64,000 bases of DNA from the NCBI RefSeq assembly GCF_043195095.1, contig NZ_JBAFWN010000011.1, one strand, 5' to 3'. Source of the stretch: NCEH01 sp043195095. Its GTDB lineage: Bacteria > Pseudomonadota > Alphaproteobacteria > Rhizobiales > Xanthobacteraceae. The notes under the pieces were generated by a model. The model did not search any database. It saw only the letters and a program-made list of their open reading frames with translations, and was not told the origin of the DNA. The position numbers and the translations under genes are program-made. Within the stretch, counting starts at the first letter, position 1, and each line of letters begins with the position of its first letter. Positions 10,016-18,699 of this stretch are shown here, piece by piece.

Positions 10016-10110
10016 CCTCCGCTGCGGAACCAGGGCCACGCCGGCGCGGAGACCGCCGTCGCGCCAGAGCGCAGGCACGCCCTGAACCATTAGGTTGTAT
10101 ATAATATTTG

Positions 10111-10139
10111 TTGCACGTTTTTAGTGCATCTCGCATAGT
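10111..10139 (+). promoter_or_regulatory. Possible sigma-70 type promoter upstream of the MACPF gene
   Basis: An AT-rich island (about 10093-10130) interrupts otherwise GC-rich DNA. Within it TTGCAC and CATAGT are spaced by 17 bases, a plausible -35/-10 pair about 160 bases upstream of the MACPF start. Eye-based only. Confidence 0.3.
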
Positions 10140-10298
10140 CCCTCCCACGGACGACGCCCGCCCGGACCACATCAGATCGCGCCCGCTGTAGGTCTCAACC
10201 GGCGCTGCATTGCCGCGCATCTCGAACGGGGATGCAGCCTTGGAATGCCCCCTGCTGCCTGGCCCCCGGTCGTTTCTCCGGCAGTTGAGGAGGGATCT

Positions 10299-12035
10299 AT
10301 GACCGACGGAGAACTGGAGCCCATCGGGGCTGAGAAAAGTGAAAAGAAGACCAAAGCCAAGGGCGGCGGCGGCGGCGCAGGCTCCGGGGGCGCGAACCGG
10401 CTCTCCCAGATCGCCAATAGGAAAAACGACGCCGGTGTTGGCCACGGCTATGATGTGAGCCGGGGCCTCAACCTCCAGCAGGCGCTGCGTAGCCAGCTGT
10501 TCGACCTGCAAGTCGAATCCACGGGCGACGATGATTTCGAATTCGTCATCGTCAAGCGCGGCGCCGACGGAAGCGTGACGGCGCGCTCCCAATTGGAATG
10601 GACCGTCCTGCCGACGCAGGGGTTCAATCGCATCTTCGGCTCGACCGCCGATCAATACACCTCTGAAGTATCGGAGAAGCTGGGCCTGGATGCCTCCTAT
10701 GGCGGTTTTTCCGGCGCGATCTCCAATGCCGTCACCAACGCGCGCACCTTGAAGACCACCAGCAGCCTGCTGACGCTGCGCTTCGTGCGCACCATCGCGC
10801 GGGTTGAGCTTCCGGCCAATTTCAAATCCTTCGTGCGACCGGAAGTGGCCGCGATCCTGAACGGCGACGAAGAAACTCTGACCGAATTTTTCGACCAGTA
10901 CGGCACCCATTTCGTCCGCCAGAGCCTCTATGGGGGCTATTGCGAATGCACGAGCGTGCTCAAATCCGCCGAGAGTTCGCGCGTGGAGAAGGTGGAATCC
11001 TCCATCAAGGCCTCGTTCGACAGCGCGGCCGGCCTCGGCGAGGGCGCGGAGGGCACGCCCAAGGTCAAGACCGGATCGGTTACCGCGCGCGCGGAACGCA
11101 ATAAGGAAACCAGCGAGACCTTCAAGAAGGAGACGGAATCCGTCGCCTGGCTCTCCGTTGGCGGCAAGAGCGCGGTGCTGAACCAGGATCAGATCCCCCA
11201 ATGGGCCGCCAGCATCGACGAGGCCCCCACTCTCTGCGGCTTCGAAACCAATAATGCGCTGGTGCCGATCTGGACCTTGTGCACCTCACCCAAGCGCGCC
11301 CAGAAGGTCGAGGCTCTGGCCCGGCAGTTTTTGAAGCAGCGCAACGCCGGCATCATCTATGCGACCGAGAGCCGGCTGAAGCTGGTGAAGTGCGAGACCT
11401 TCACCACCCTTCTGACCGACAAGGGCATGGGCACGAAGAACGACATGTCGGTCTTCGTGCCGGTCCGGACCGCGCAGCAGAAAGACTTCTTCCTGCTCGG
11501 CCATGTGGTTGAGAACCATTACGGCCAGGCGCGCGGCACCACTTATCTGGTGAAGGACCCGAGCCCGAACCAGACCTTGCTGAAGCCCCCGGTCAGCTGC
11601 ATCCAGATCTGGTCCTCGGTGGGCAGCGGATTTCGCGAATTCAGCATCTGGAGAATGGTGGCGCCGGACGGCTATGTCGCCCTCGGGCACATCATCTCGC
11701 CCTCCTGGAAAGCCCCCCCGCTGGACGATTTCCGTTGCGTCCGCGAGGTCGATACCGAGGCCGCGCGCTATAGCGACTCGGTTTGGTCCAACAGCATCGG
11801 CAAGATGAATTTTATCACCACCGGTACCAATCTGTGGGGATCCGGCTGGCGGATGTTGAGCGCCGGGGACGTGGGCGGGGCGGTTCGCGTCGGCGACCGG
11901 GAAGCCGAGATCTACCGCATCGAGCCGAAGACACCGGCGAGCGGCATCGCGCTGAACCTGTTCCACGCCTTCGACTACTGGAACAACCCGTCCGGCACGC
12001 CCGTCACGCTCAAATCCAGCCTGCTCGAGGGCTGA
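10299..12035 (+). CDS. MACPF (perforin-like) protein with Vps62-like C-terminal domain
   Basis: A 578-residue protein with the membrane attack complex/perforin signature YGTHF at residues 201-205, followed by the GGYCECTSV strand and, later, the conserved W-x2-SI-x4-P segment (QWAASIDEAPTLCGF). From about residue 360 the sequence resembles the Vps62/DUF946 fold (FSIWRMVAPDGYVALGHI, then DFRCVREVD and SVWSNS). The N-terminus is a Lys/Gly-rich low-complexity stretch with no signal peptide. ATG 10299 has a strong GAGGAGGG site. MACPF proteins typically oligomerise into pores. The next gene, 38 bp downstream, encodes a small secreted Cys-rich protein. Role (toxin, effector or other) is unknown. 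Confidence 0.82.
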   Translation: MTDGELEPIGAEKSEKKTKAKGGGGGAGSGGANRLSQIANRKNDAGVGHGYDVSRGLNLQQALRSQLFDLQVESTGDDDFEFVIVKRGADGSVTARSQLEWTVLPTQGFNRIFGSTADQYTSEVSEKLGLDASYGGFSGAISNAVTNARTLKTTSSLLTLRFVRTIARVELPANFKSFVRPEVAAILNGDEETLTEFFDQYGTHFVRQSLYGGYCECTSVLKSAESSRVEKVESSIKASFDSAAGLGEGAEGTPKVKTGSVTARAERNKETSETFKKETESVAWLSVGGKSAVLNQDQIPQWAASIDEAPTLCGFETNNALVPIWTLCTSPKRAQKVEALARQFLKQRNAGIIYATESRLKLVKCETFTTLLTDKGMGTKNDMSVFVPVRTAQQKDFFLLGHVVENHYGQARGTTYLVKDPSPNQTLLKPPVSCIQIWSSVGSGFREFSIWRMVAPDGYVALGHIISPSWKAPPLDDFRCVREVDTEAARYSDSVWSNSIGKMNFITTGTNLWGSGWRMLSAGDVGGAVRVGDREAEIYRIEPKTPASGIALNLFHAFDYWNNPSGTPVTLKSSLLEG

Positions 12036-12073
12036 GACGTCCCGCCTTTTTCACCGCAACGATGGAGATAACC

Positions 12074-12454
12074 ATGACCCTTGTTTCGATGGGCACGCAT
12101 CGGCGTGTGCTGCCCGGTGTGGGCGCTGCGCTCGCCGTCGCCCTTTTGCTCGGTTGGTCCGGCCTCGCCGAGGCCGGTACATGGCGCATCGGAGAACGGC
12201 TGAACTATTTCTGCCGCAACGGGGATAAATCCCGTGACAGCGTTCAGTATTGCCACAACTGCAACAACGTTTTCGGCCCGGGAAGCTATGTCACCTGGAC
12301 TTTCCCAGTGACCTGCGATGGCCGGCGCACCAGCTTTCAGGTGCGGGGAGAGCTGAAATGCCACGGCTGGCCTGCAGAATCCGTGCAGCGGACTCGGATC
12401 ACCGAAAATGCGGTTTCCAAACTGCCTTCCAGCTCCCGCGCCTGCCCCCGCTAG
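12074..12454 (+). CDS. Small secreted six-cysteine protein downstream of the MACPF gene
   Basis: The 126-residue product has a clear Sec signal peptide (hydrophobic core VGAALAVALLLGW, cleavage near LAEA-GTW). The mature part of about 90 residues carries six cysteines (YFC, QYCHNC, VTC, LKC, RAC), suggesting up to three disulfides in the periplasm or outside. I recognise no family. ATG 12074 has GGAGA upstream. It lies 38 bp after the MACPF gene in the same orientation, so it is likely cotranscribed and may be a partner or modulator of the pore-former; that is inference from position only. Confidence 0.7.
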   Translation: MTLVSMGTHRRVLPGVGAALAVALLLGWSGLAEAGTWRIGERLNYFCRNGDKSRDSVQYCHNCNNVFGPGSYVTWTFPVTCDGRRTSFQVRGELKCHGWPAESVQRTRITENAVSKLPSSSRACPR

Positions 12455-12520
12455 TTCTTGTCGACGTTCTGGCGCCGCGCCGTTCGAAAGCATGCGCCTT
12501 ACTCCCGTCTTTCGCTCGTA

Positions 12521-12593
12521 ATGGCCGGGCTCGCCCCGGCCATCCAAGCCGCATAGCCGTTCCGGCCCCGAAAGCTGGCACTGACGGGGCCGG
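12521..12593. repeat. Pair of REP-like hairpins, possible terminator
   Basis: Arms ATGGCCGGG (12521-12529) and CCCGGCCAT (12535-12543) form a 9-bp stem with a 5-base loop. A second stem joins CCGGCCCCG (12562-12570) and CGGGGCCGG (12585-12593). The first resembles the short palindromic repeats common in Hyphomicrobiales intergenic DNA. No T-run follows. Probable mRNA end for the MACPF unit. Confidence 0.45.
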
Positions 12594-12748
12594 GCGGGCA
12601 CCCTCGATCCGCCCCAGATTTCCGCGCGGTCTCGCCCATCCTCACGTTCCCTAACGCGAACCAGGCTGGCCATATTCCCCCTGCCGCACATCCCTCCGCC
12701 GGGCTTGCACATATGTCGCACGCCGGTCAGGTTAGCCCTCTAGTGACT

Positions 12749-12782
12749 GGTGTGCAGGTGCGAACGTTCGCACTTGCACACC
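12749..12782. promoter_or_regulatory. 34-bp palindrome, probable operator for the GntP permease gene
   Basis: Outer arms GGTGTGCA and TGCACACC enclose a perfect inner palindrome GTGCGAACGTTCGCAC, with only one mismatched pair over the full 34 bp. The centre AACGTT resembles LacI-family operators. It ends 61 bp before the permease start. A dimeric or tetrameric repressor site is the simplest reading. Confidence 0.6.
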
Positions 12783-12843
12783 GTCGACGGCGCGCCAGGG
12801 GGCTGGCGGCCGGCTCATGTCCTCAGGGCTTAAGGGATAGACG

Positions 12844-14235
12844 ATGAGTTTCCTCATCTGCTTGGGCGCGCTCGCGTTTTTGATGTTCGTCGCGTATCGC
12901 GGCTTCAGCGTGATCCTGTTTGCACCGGTCGCCGCACTCGGCGCTGTGCTGCTCACTGATCCCGCCGCCGTCCCCATCATCTATTCCGGACTGTTCATGG
13001 ATAAGATGGTGGGCTTCATAAAGCTCTACTTTCCCTTGTTCCTGCTCGGCGCGGTGTTCGGCAAGGTGATCGAGCTTTCCGGCTTTTCCCGCGCCATCGT
13101 GTCGGCCATCATCGGCATCCTCGGCGCGGGCCAGGCGATGCTCGCCATCGTGCTGGTGGGCGCAGTGCTCACCTATGGCGGCGTCTCGCTGTTCGTGGTG
13201 GTGTTCGCGGTCTATCCGTTCGGCGCGGAGCTGTTCCGCCAGGTGGGGATTCCCAAGCGGCTGCTCCCCGCGGCCATCGCGCTCGGCGCCTTCGGCTTCA
13301 CCATGGACACCCTGCCGGGCACGCCGCAAATCCAGAACATCATCCCCACCACCTTCTTCCACACGACGGCCTATGCGGCGCCGATCCTCGGCCTGGTGGG
13401 CGCGGTCTTCATGCTGGCGCTTGGCCTTGCCTATCTCGACTTCCGGCGCCGCCAGGCGGCGAAGGCGGGCGAGACCTATGGCGAAAACCATTCCAACGAA
13501 CCGACCGTGCGCGCCGACGAGCCGCTGGTGAACCCGTTCATCGCCATCTCGCCGCTGGTGGTGGTGGGCGTTTCCAACCTGCTGATCGGCTGGGCGATTC
13601 CGCACGCCTATGGCGACACGGCCCGCGCGGCGCTGACACCGGGCACCCCGGAAATCAGTCTTGCGGTGAATTCGGTGGTGGCGATCTGGTCGGTGGCGGG
13701 CGCGCTGCTGCTGGGCATTCTCACGGTCTTCGTCTTCTCCTTCCGCCGGGTAGCCGCGCAGTTCGCGGACGGTTCGAAGGCTGCGGTCGCGGGTGCGTTG
13801 CTCGCCGGTCTCAACACGGCATCGGAATACGGCTTCGGCGCGGTGATCGCCGCCCTGCCCGGCTTCCTTGTGATCAAGAGCGCCCTCACCGCGATCCCGA
13901 ACCCGCTGATCAACGAGGCGATCTCGATCACGGCGCTGGCCGGCATCACCGGCTCCGCATCTGGCGGCCTCTCGATCGCGCTGGCGGCCATGTCGGAGCA
14001 GTTCATCGCCGCCGCCAATGCGGCCGGTATCCCCATGGAAGTGATGCACCGTGTTGCCGCCATGGCCTCCGGCGGCATGGACACCCTGCCCCACAACGGC
14101 GCCGTGATCACCCTGCTCGCCGTGTGCGGGCTCACCCATCGCCAATCCTATGGCGACATCTTCGCCATCACGCTGGTGAAGACGCTGGCGGTGTTCTTCG
14201 TGATCGGATTCTACTATCTGACCGGCCTGTATTGA
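12844..14235 (+). CDS. GntP family permease
   Basis: A 463-residue inner-membrane transporter with about 12 predicted helices, of the gluconate:H+ symporter (GntP) family. Characteristic segments are GFTMDTLPGTPQIQNIIPTTFF and the C-terminal ITGSASGGLSIAL...MASGGMDTLPHNGAVITLL. Members carry gluconate or other small carboxylates; relatives beside 3-hydroxybutyrate dehydrogenase genes are thought to take up 3-hydroxybutyrate, which would suit a PHA-storing cell, but no such dehydrogenase is in the window. The 34-bp palindrome upstream probably controls it. It converges with the Na/Pi gene, 7 bp apart. Confidence 0.85.
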   Translation: MSFLICLGALAFLMFVAYRGFSVILFAPVAALGAVLLTDPAAVPIIYSGLFMDKMVGFIKLYFPLFLLGAVFGKVIELSGFSRAIVSAIIGILGAGQAMLAIVLVGAVLTYGGVSLFVVVFAVYPFGAELFRQVGIPKRLLPAAIALGAFGFTMDTLPGTPQIQNIIPTTFFHTTAYAAPILGLVGAVFMLALGLAYLDFRRRQAAKAGETYGENHSNEPTVRADEPLVNPFIAISPLVVVGVSNLLIGWAIPHAYGDTARAALTPGTPEISLAVNSVVAIWSVAGALLLGILTVFVFSFRRVAAQFADGSKAAVAGALLAGLNTASEYGFGAVIAALPGFLVIKSALTAIPNPLINEAISITALAGITGSASGGLSIALAAMSEQFIAAANAAGIPMEVMHRVAAMASGGMDTLPHNGAVITLLAVCGLTHRQSYGDIFAITLVKTLAVFFVIGFYYLTGLY

Positions 14236-14242
14236 GGCCCGG

Positions 14243-15904
14243 TCATGCCGGGTCGGAGGCGATCCGGCTCGGCAGCAAGTCGCCGCTCTGTTCCAGCACG
14301 GGATAGGCGGCGGCCGCCACGATGTGGCTGTTGATCTGCTTCATGTCGCTGAGCAGGTCGAGATGCAGCGAAGACGTCTCGATGGAATCCGTCTGGCCGC
14401 CGCGCATGCGCTCCAGATGGGATTTCGTACCCTCGGCCTCCGCATTGCGGAACACCGATTTCTCCTCGGCCAGCATCCGCGCGGCGCGTGGATCCTCGGT
14501 CATGAACAAGGACGAGGCGAGGCGCAGGTTCGTGCTCAGCCGTTCCATGAGCGCGCGCACCTCCGCCTCGCTCTGCGGCGAGAAGGCGAGGCCGCGCTTC
14601 ACCCGCTTGTCGGCGTGGATCAGCAGATTGCTCTCCACCATATCGCCGGCTTGCTCCATCTGGGTGGAGAAGGTGAGCACCCGCTGGAGCCGGGCCTGAT
14701 CGGCCTCGGACAAATCGTGCGGATCGAGCCCCATGAGATAGCTGCGGATCGCCGAATTGAGGCTGTCGATGATGTCCTCGTTGCGCTTTATCTGCGCCAC
14801 ATGGCTGAGATCGCCGCCGACGACCGCCGCCTGGGCGTCCTTCAGCATGGTGTCCAGCAAATCGGCGAGGCGCATCGCCTCACGCGCAGCCGCACCGAGC
14901 GCGACCACCGGCACCTCGCGCGCAGCCGGATCGAGATAGAGCGGGCGTGCGGGATCGGCGAGATCCACATGGGCCGGCATCAGCTTTTCCAGCAGCTTGG
15001 CGAATGGACCCAGGACCGGGAAAAACAGCAGCGCCAGCGCCAGATTGAACAAGGTGTGGAAATCCGCGACCGCCCGGCCATTATCCGGCTGAATCACCAC
15101 CATCAATTCGCCGATCGGCCCGAGGAAGGCCAAGGCGATGATGGTGCCGAGGATGCGGTTGAGCAGATTGCCCACCGGCAGACGGCGCGCCGCCGCCCCA
15201 CCCCCGGACGCGCCTTCCAGAACCGGATTGATCGCAGAGCCGATGTTCGCCCCCAGCACCAAGGCGAACGCCGCGTCCGGCGGCACCACGCCCTTGCTCG
15301 CAAACGACATGATCAGCAGGATCACCGCGACGCTGGAATGCGCCGCCCAGGTCACCACGGCCGCCAGCAACACGTCGATCAGCGGCATGGTGGCCACCGC
15401 GCCGAGGAATATGCGCAGGCTCGGCGCATCCTCGTACGGCGTCATCAGTTCCAACAATTGATGCAGCGCGAGCAACATCAGCCCGAGGCCGATGAACACA
15501 CGCCCGATGTCCCGCGTGCGCTCGACGCTGCCGCGCCGGAACATCATCACCCCCACCAGGATGAGCACCGGGGAAAACGCCGCGCCGTCGAACGAGAGCA
15601 CCTGGACGATCAGCGTCGTGCCCACGTTCGCGCCCAGCATCACCGCGAGCGCCGGCACGAGGTCCACGAGCCCGGCGGCGGCAAAGCCCGACACCATCAG
15701 CCCGGTGGCGGTGCTGGATTGGAGCACGGCCGTCACCCCGAGGCCCGCGAGAAAGGCGCGCGGCTGGCTCTTCAAGGCATTGCCGAGCACGCTGCGCAGC
15801 TTCGGCCCGAAGGTGCGCTGGATGCCGGACTGCACCATGTGCGTGCCCCACAGCAGCAGGGCGATGGCGCCGGCGAGATTCAGAAGGGTGAGCGAGATGT
15901 TCAT
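14243..15904 (-). CDS. Na/Pi cotransporter family protein with PhoU-like tail
   Basis: This 553-residue protein has an N-terminal NptA/NaPi-IIb-type membrane domain with the duplicated QSSTATGL (about residue 62) and AAHSSVAVILL (about 190) motifs and GANVGTT/GANIGSA, and a C-terminal PhoU-like helical domain (about 330-540). It probably couples sodium to phosphate uptake or export. ATG 15904 begins a good first helix (MNISLTLLNLAGAIALLL); the ribosome site is weak. It follows metG by about 145 bp and may have its own promoter. Confidence 0.88.
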   Translation of the reverse strand: MNISLTLLNLAGAIALLLWGTHMVQSGIQRTFGPKLRSVLGNALKSQPRAFLAGLGVTAVLQSSTATGLMVSGFAAAGLVDLVPALAVMLGANVGTTLIVQVLSFDGAAFSPVLILVGVMMFRRGSVERTRDIGRVFIGLGLMLLALHQLLELMTPYEDAPSLRIFLGAVATMPLIDVLLAAVVTWAAHSSVAVILLIMSFASKGVVPPDAAFALVLGANIGSAINPVLEGASGGGAAARRLPVGNLLNRILGTIIALAFLGPIGELMVVIQPDNGRAVADFHTLFNLALALLFFPVLGPFAKLLEKLMPAHVDLADPARPLYLDPAAREVPVVALGAAAREAMRLADLLDTMLKDAQAAVVGGDLSHVAQIKRNEDIIDSLNSAIRSYLMGLDPHDLSEADQARLQRVLTFSTQMEQAGDMVESNLLIHADKRVKRGLAFSPQSEAEVRALMERLSTNLRLASSLFMTEDPRAARMLAEEKSVFRNAEAEGTKSHLERMRGGQTDSIETSSLHLDLLSDMKQINSHIVAAAAYPVLEQSGDLLPSRIASDPA

Positions 15905-16004
15905 CCTGAAGGGTCGCCTTGTTCCGTTCACAGGCACCTGCGCCGGCCCGGCACCGGCTTGTCTCCACGACATGCCGCCCGCATCCGGAGCGTTTCACCC
16001 GCAG

Positions 16005-16026
16005 CCGCCGCGATCAAGCGGCGGCC
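16005..16026 (-). terminator. Possible terminator hairpin after metG
   Basis: GCCGCCGC (16005-16012) and GCGGCGGC (16019-16026) form an 8-bp stem with a 6-base loop, 22 bases beyond the metG stop. There is no T-run, so it may stabilise an mRNA end rather than terminate. Confidence 0.4.
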
Positions 16027-16048
16027 GTTCCGTTTTGACAGGGTCGGC

Positions 16049-17617
16049 TCAGGCCGCCGGACCGGCCTCGCCCTCTGGCTCCACATAGCGCGGAAAAATG
16101 CCGACCGGCGGGGGAATGACGATGCCGCCCGCCAGGCGGTGCGCGCCGCCGAGGCGGGAGAAATCCCGCTCGTCCGCCGGCAGCAACAGCAGGTCCAGCA
16201 TCCGGCCGGCACTGTCCGGCATCACCGGCTGGGCGAGGATCGCCACCTGGCGGATCACCTCCGCCGTGGTCCAGAGCACGGTCTTCATGCGCTCAGGATC
16301 TGTCTTGCGCAGCGCCCAGGGAGCAGCGGCGGCGAAATAGCGATTGGCGTCCGCCACCACCGCCCACACGGCCGCCAGATATTGGTGGATCGCCTGCACC
16401 TCCATCGCCTCGCGGGCCTTGGCGAGCATGCCGTCCGCCGCCGCGAGGATCGCCTCGTCCTCGGGCGAAAGCGGGCCGGGCTGCGGCACGACGCCGTCCA
16501 GGTTCTTGGAGATCATGGACAGGGAGCGCTGGGCGAGATTGCCGAGGTCGTTGGCCAGATCCGCATTCATGCGGGTGACGATGGACTCGTGGCTGTAGGA
16601 CCCGTCCTGGCCGAAAGAGACCTCGCGCAGGAAGAAATAGCGCACCGCGTCCACGCCGTAGGCTTTCACGAGGTCGAACGGATCGACCACATTGCCCACC
16701 GACTTGGACATCTTCTCCCCGCGATTGAACAGGAAGCCGTGGCCGAACACGCGCTGCGGGGCGGCAAGTCCCGCTGACCAGAGGAAGGCCGGCCAATAGA
16801 CCGCGTGGAAGCGCGTGATGTCCTTGCCGATCACATGCACGTCCGCCGGCCAGTATCTGGCGAACAATTCGCCCTGCGTGTCGGGATAGCCGAGCGCGGT
16901 GATGTAGTTCGTCAGCGCGTCCACCCACACATACATGATGTGCTTGGGATCCCCCGGCACCGGGATGCCCCAGTCGAACGTGGTGCGCGAGATGGAGAGA
17001 TCCTGAAGCCCGCCCGATACGAAGCTGACCACTTCGTTGCGGCGAGCGTCGGGGGCGATGAAATCGGGATTGGCGGCGTAATGGTCCAGCAGTTTCTGCT
17101 GATAGGCCGAGAGGCGGAAGAAATAGCTCTCCTCCTCCACCCATTCCACCGGCGTGCCCTGGGGTCCGAGGCGAACGCCATCGGCATTCAATTGGGTCTC
17201 GTCCTCGGCGTAATAGGCCTCGTCCCGCACCGAATACCAGCCGGCATAGGTGGACTTATAGATGTCCCCGTTCGCCGCCATCTTTTCCCAGATCGCCTGG
17301 CAGGATTTCTTGTGACGCTCCTCCGTGGTGCGGATGAAGTCGTCGATGGAGAGGCCGAACGCCTCCACCATGGCCTGGAAGCGGGGAACGTTGCGGTCCA
17401 GCAGCTCGCGCGGCGTCAAGCCCGCCTTCTGCGCGGTCTGGAGCATCTTGATGCCATGCTCGTCCGTGCCGGTGAGAAAGCGCACGTCATAGCCGTCGAG
17501 CCGCTTGAAGCGGGCGATGCAATCGGTGGCGATCGCCTCATAGGCATGGCCCATATGGGGCACGCCATTGGGATAGGCGATGGCGGTGGTGATGTAGAAC
17601 TTCGGCTTCGACGACAT
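16049..17617 (-). CDS. metG: Methionyl-tRNA synthetase
   Basis: Charges tRNA-Met, initiator and elongator. The 522-residue protein has the class I HIGH-type motif HMGHAY near residue 19 and KMSKS (EKMSKSVGNVVDPF) near 302. It lacks the C-terminal tRNA-binding extension, as in many alphaproteobacterial MetG. The frame is open upstream, but ATG 17617 (MSSKPKFYITTAIAYPNG) matches the family start. It is the last gene of the rlpA-dacA-tmk-holB-metG run, 44 bp after holB. Confidence 0.97.
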   Translation of the reverse strand: MSSKPKFYITTAIAYPNGVPHMGHAYEAIATDCIARFKRLDGYDVRFLTGTDEHGIKMLQTAQKAGLTPRELLDRNVPRFQAMVEAFGLSIDDFIRTTEERHKKSCQAIWEKMAANGDIYKSTYAGWYSVRDEAYYAEDETQLNADGVRLGPQGTPVEWVEEESYFFRLSAYQQKLLDHYAANPDFIAPDARRNEVVSFVSGGLQDLSISRTTFDWGIPVPGDPKHIMYVWVDALTNYITALGYPDTQGELFARYWPADVHVIGKDITRFHAVYWPAFLWSAGLAAPQRVFGHGFLFNRGEKMSKSVGNVVDPFDLVKAYGVDAVRYFFLREVSFGQDGSYSHESIVTRMNADLANDLGNLAQRSLSMISKNLDGVVPQPGPLSPEDEAILAAADGMLAKAREAMEVQAIHQYLAAVWAVVADANRYFAAAAPWALRKTDPERMKTVLWTTAEVIRQVAILAQPVMPDSAGRMLDLLLLPADERDFSRLGGAHRLAGGIVIPPPVGIFPRYVEPEGEAGPAA

Positions 17618-17661
17618 GGCGGCCCGCTTGAATGCGCGAGGAGGCTCGCCTTGGTTCGCGC

Positions 17662-18699
17662 TCAGGCGCGCGCGGCCTCGGCCAGCTCGGTGAAAATGCG
17701 AAAGACCAACGCCTTGCGGTCGAGATTGAACGTGTCCGCCTCGCCCGCCGCGCGCCGAACCTTCTCCCACACCTCACCCAAGCGGACAAGGCGCCCGCGC
17801 TCCCATTGCCCGCCGGTCGCGGTTTGCGCGATCCAGTCGCTGACCGCCTCGACGAACAGATCGAAGCCGTCGCCCCGGTCGCCCTGGAGCCGGGCGCCGA
17901 GCGCGTGCATTTCCTCGGGCCGCGCCTTCGGCAATTGCTCCAGCAGCCGCAGGGTCGCGGCGCGCACCTCCATGCCCTCGCCCCGCGCCAGGATCAAAGC
18001 ACGCCGCACGCTGCCGCCGCTGGCTTCCGCCGCCTGCGGCAGGCGCGCGCTCTCAAGCTCTGGAATTTCCTCCTTGAGATGATCGAGCGCGACCAGCACA
18101 TCCTGCGGCCCGAGCGCGCGCAGGCGCACGAGGCGTGTGCGCGAGCGGATCGTCGGCAACACCCGGCCGGGCGCATGCGACACCAAGAGGAACAGCGAGC
18201 GCGGCGGCGGCTCCTCCAGCGTCTTCAGCAGGGCATTGGCGCCGGCGGCATTGAGATCGTCTACCGCATCCACGATGCACACCCGCCAGCCACCGGACGA
18301 GGCCGTTGCGCCGAAGAAGCTGCGCACCCGCCGCACCATCTCGGCGGGAATCATGGTGGGAATTTTATCTTCCCCCGCTTCCGGCACGCGGCGGATGGCG
18401 AGCAGATCCGGATGGGTCAATGCCGCCACTTGCCGGGCGACCGGATGGTGCGGATCCACGGCGAAATCGTGCCGATCCGGTCCGGCCTGCGCACCGGAAA
18501 GCACGAAGCGGGCGATACGATAAGCGAGCGTCGCCTTGCCGATGCCCTCGGCGCCGCCGATCAGCAGAGCATGGGGAAACCGCCCGGAGCGCCAATCCCC
18601 GAGCAGGTCCGCCTCGACCGCTTCATGGCCGAACAGGAAGCTTTGCTCGCGCGGATGCAGCGCACCCGCCAGGCGGTCGCCCTCCACCGGAGCGCTCAT
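17662..18699 (-). CDS. holB: DNA polymerase III subunit delta'
   Basis: Delta' is part of the clamp loader of the replicative polymerase. The 345-residue protein has an AAA+ fold with a P-loop-like GGAEGIGKATLAYRIARF, the WRVCIVDAVDDLNAAGANALLKTLEEPP segment and the SRTxR-type sensor (TIRSRTRLVRL). The start ATG overlaps the tmk stop (ATGA), which overrides a long upstream open extension. The tmk-holB coupling is conserved across bacteria. Confidence 0.95.
   Translation of the reverse strand: MSAPVEGDRLAGALHPREQSFLFGHEAVEADLLGDWRSGRFPHALLIGGAEGIGKATLAYRIARFVLSGAQAGPDRHDFAVDPHHPVARQVAALTHPDLLAIRRVPEAGEDKIPTMIPAEMVRRVRSFFGATASSGGWRVCIVDAVDDLNAAGANALLKTLEEPPPRSLFLLVSHAPGRVLPTIRSRTRLVRLRALGPQDVLVALDHLKEEIPELESARLPQAAEASGGSVRRALILARGEGMEVRAATLRLLEQLPKARPEEMHALGARLQGDRGDGFDLFVEAVSDWIAQTATGGQWERGRLVRLGEVWEKVRRAAGEADTFNLDRKALVFRIFTELAEAARA

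Larger units (their letters stand above)
12455..12843. other. 389-bp intergenic region with two hairpins and an operator-like palindrome
   Basis: No convincing gene. It contains two adjacent GC-rich hairpins (12521-12593) after the Cys-rich gene and a 34-bp palindrome (12749-12782) before the GntP permease, so it ends one transcription unit and begins another. Confidence 0.6.

Noticed and set aside
8114..10090. A 658-codon minus-strand open frame across phaC
   Set aside because: High-GC DNA commonly leaves the antisense strand open. The plus strand encodes a full PhaC with catalytic triad and a good ribosome site; the antisense product shows no motif.
14324..16777. Long plus-strand open frame of 817 codons opposite the Na/Pi gene and metG
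   Set aside because: Sequence is Arg/His/Gln-rich, typical of antisense translation of GC-rich genes, without any recognisable domain.
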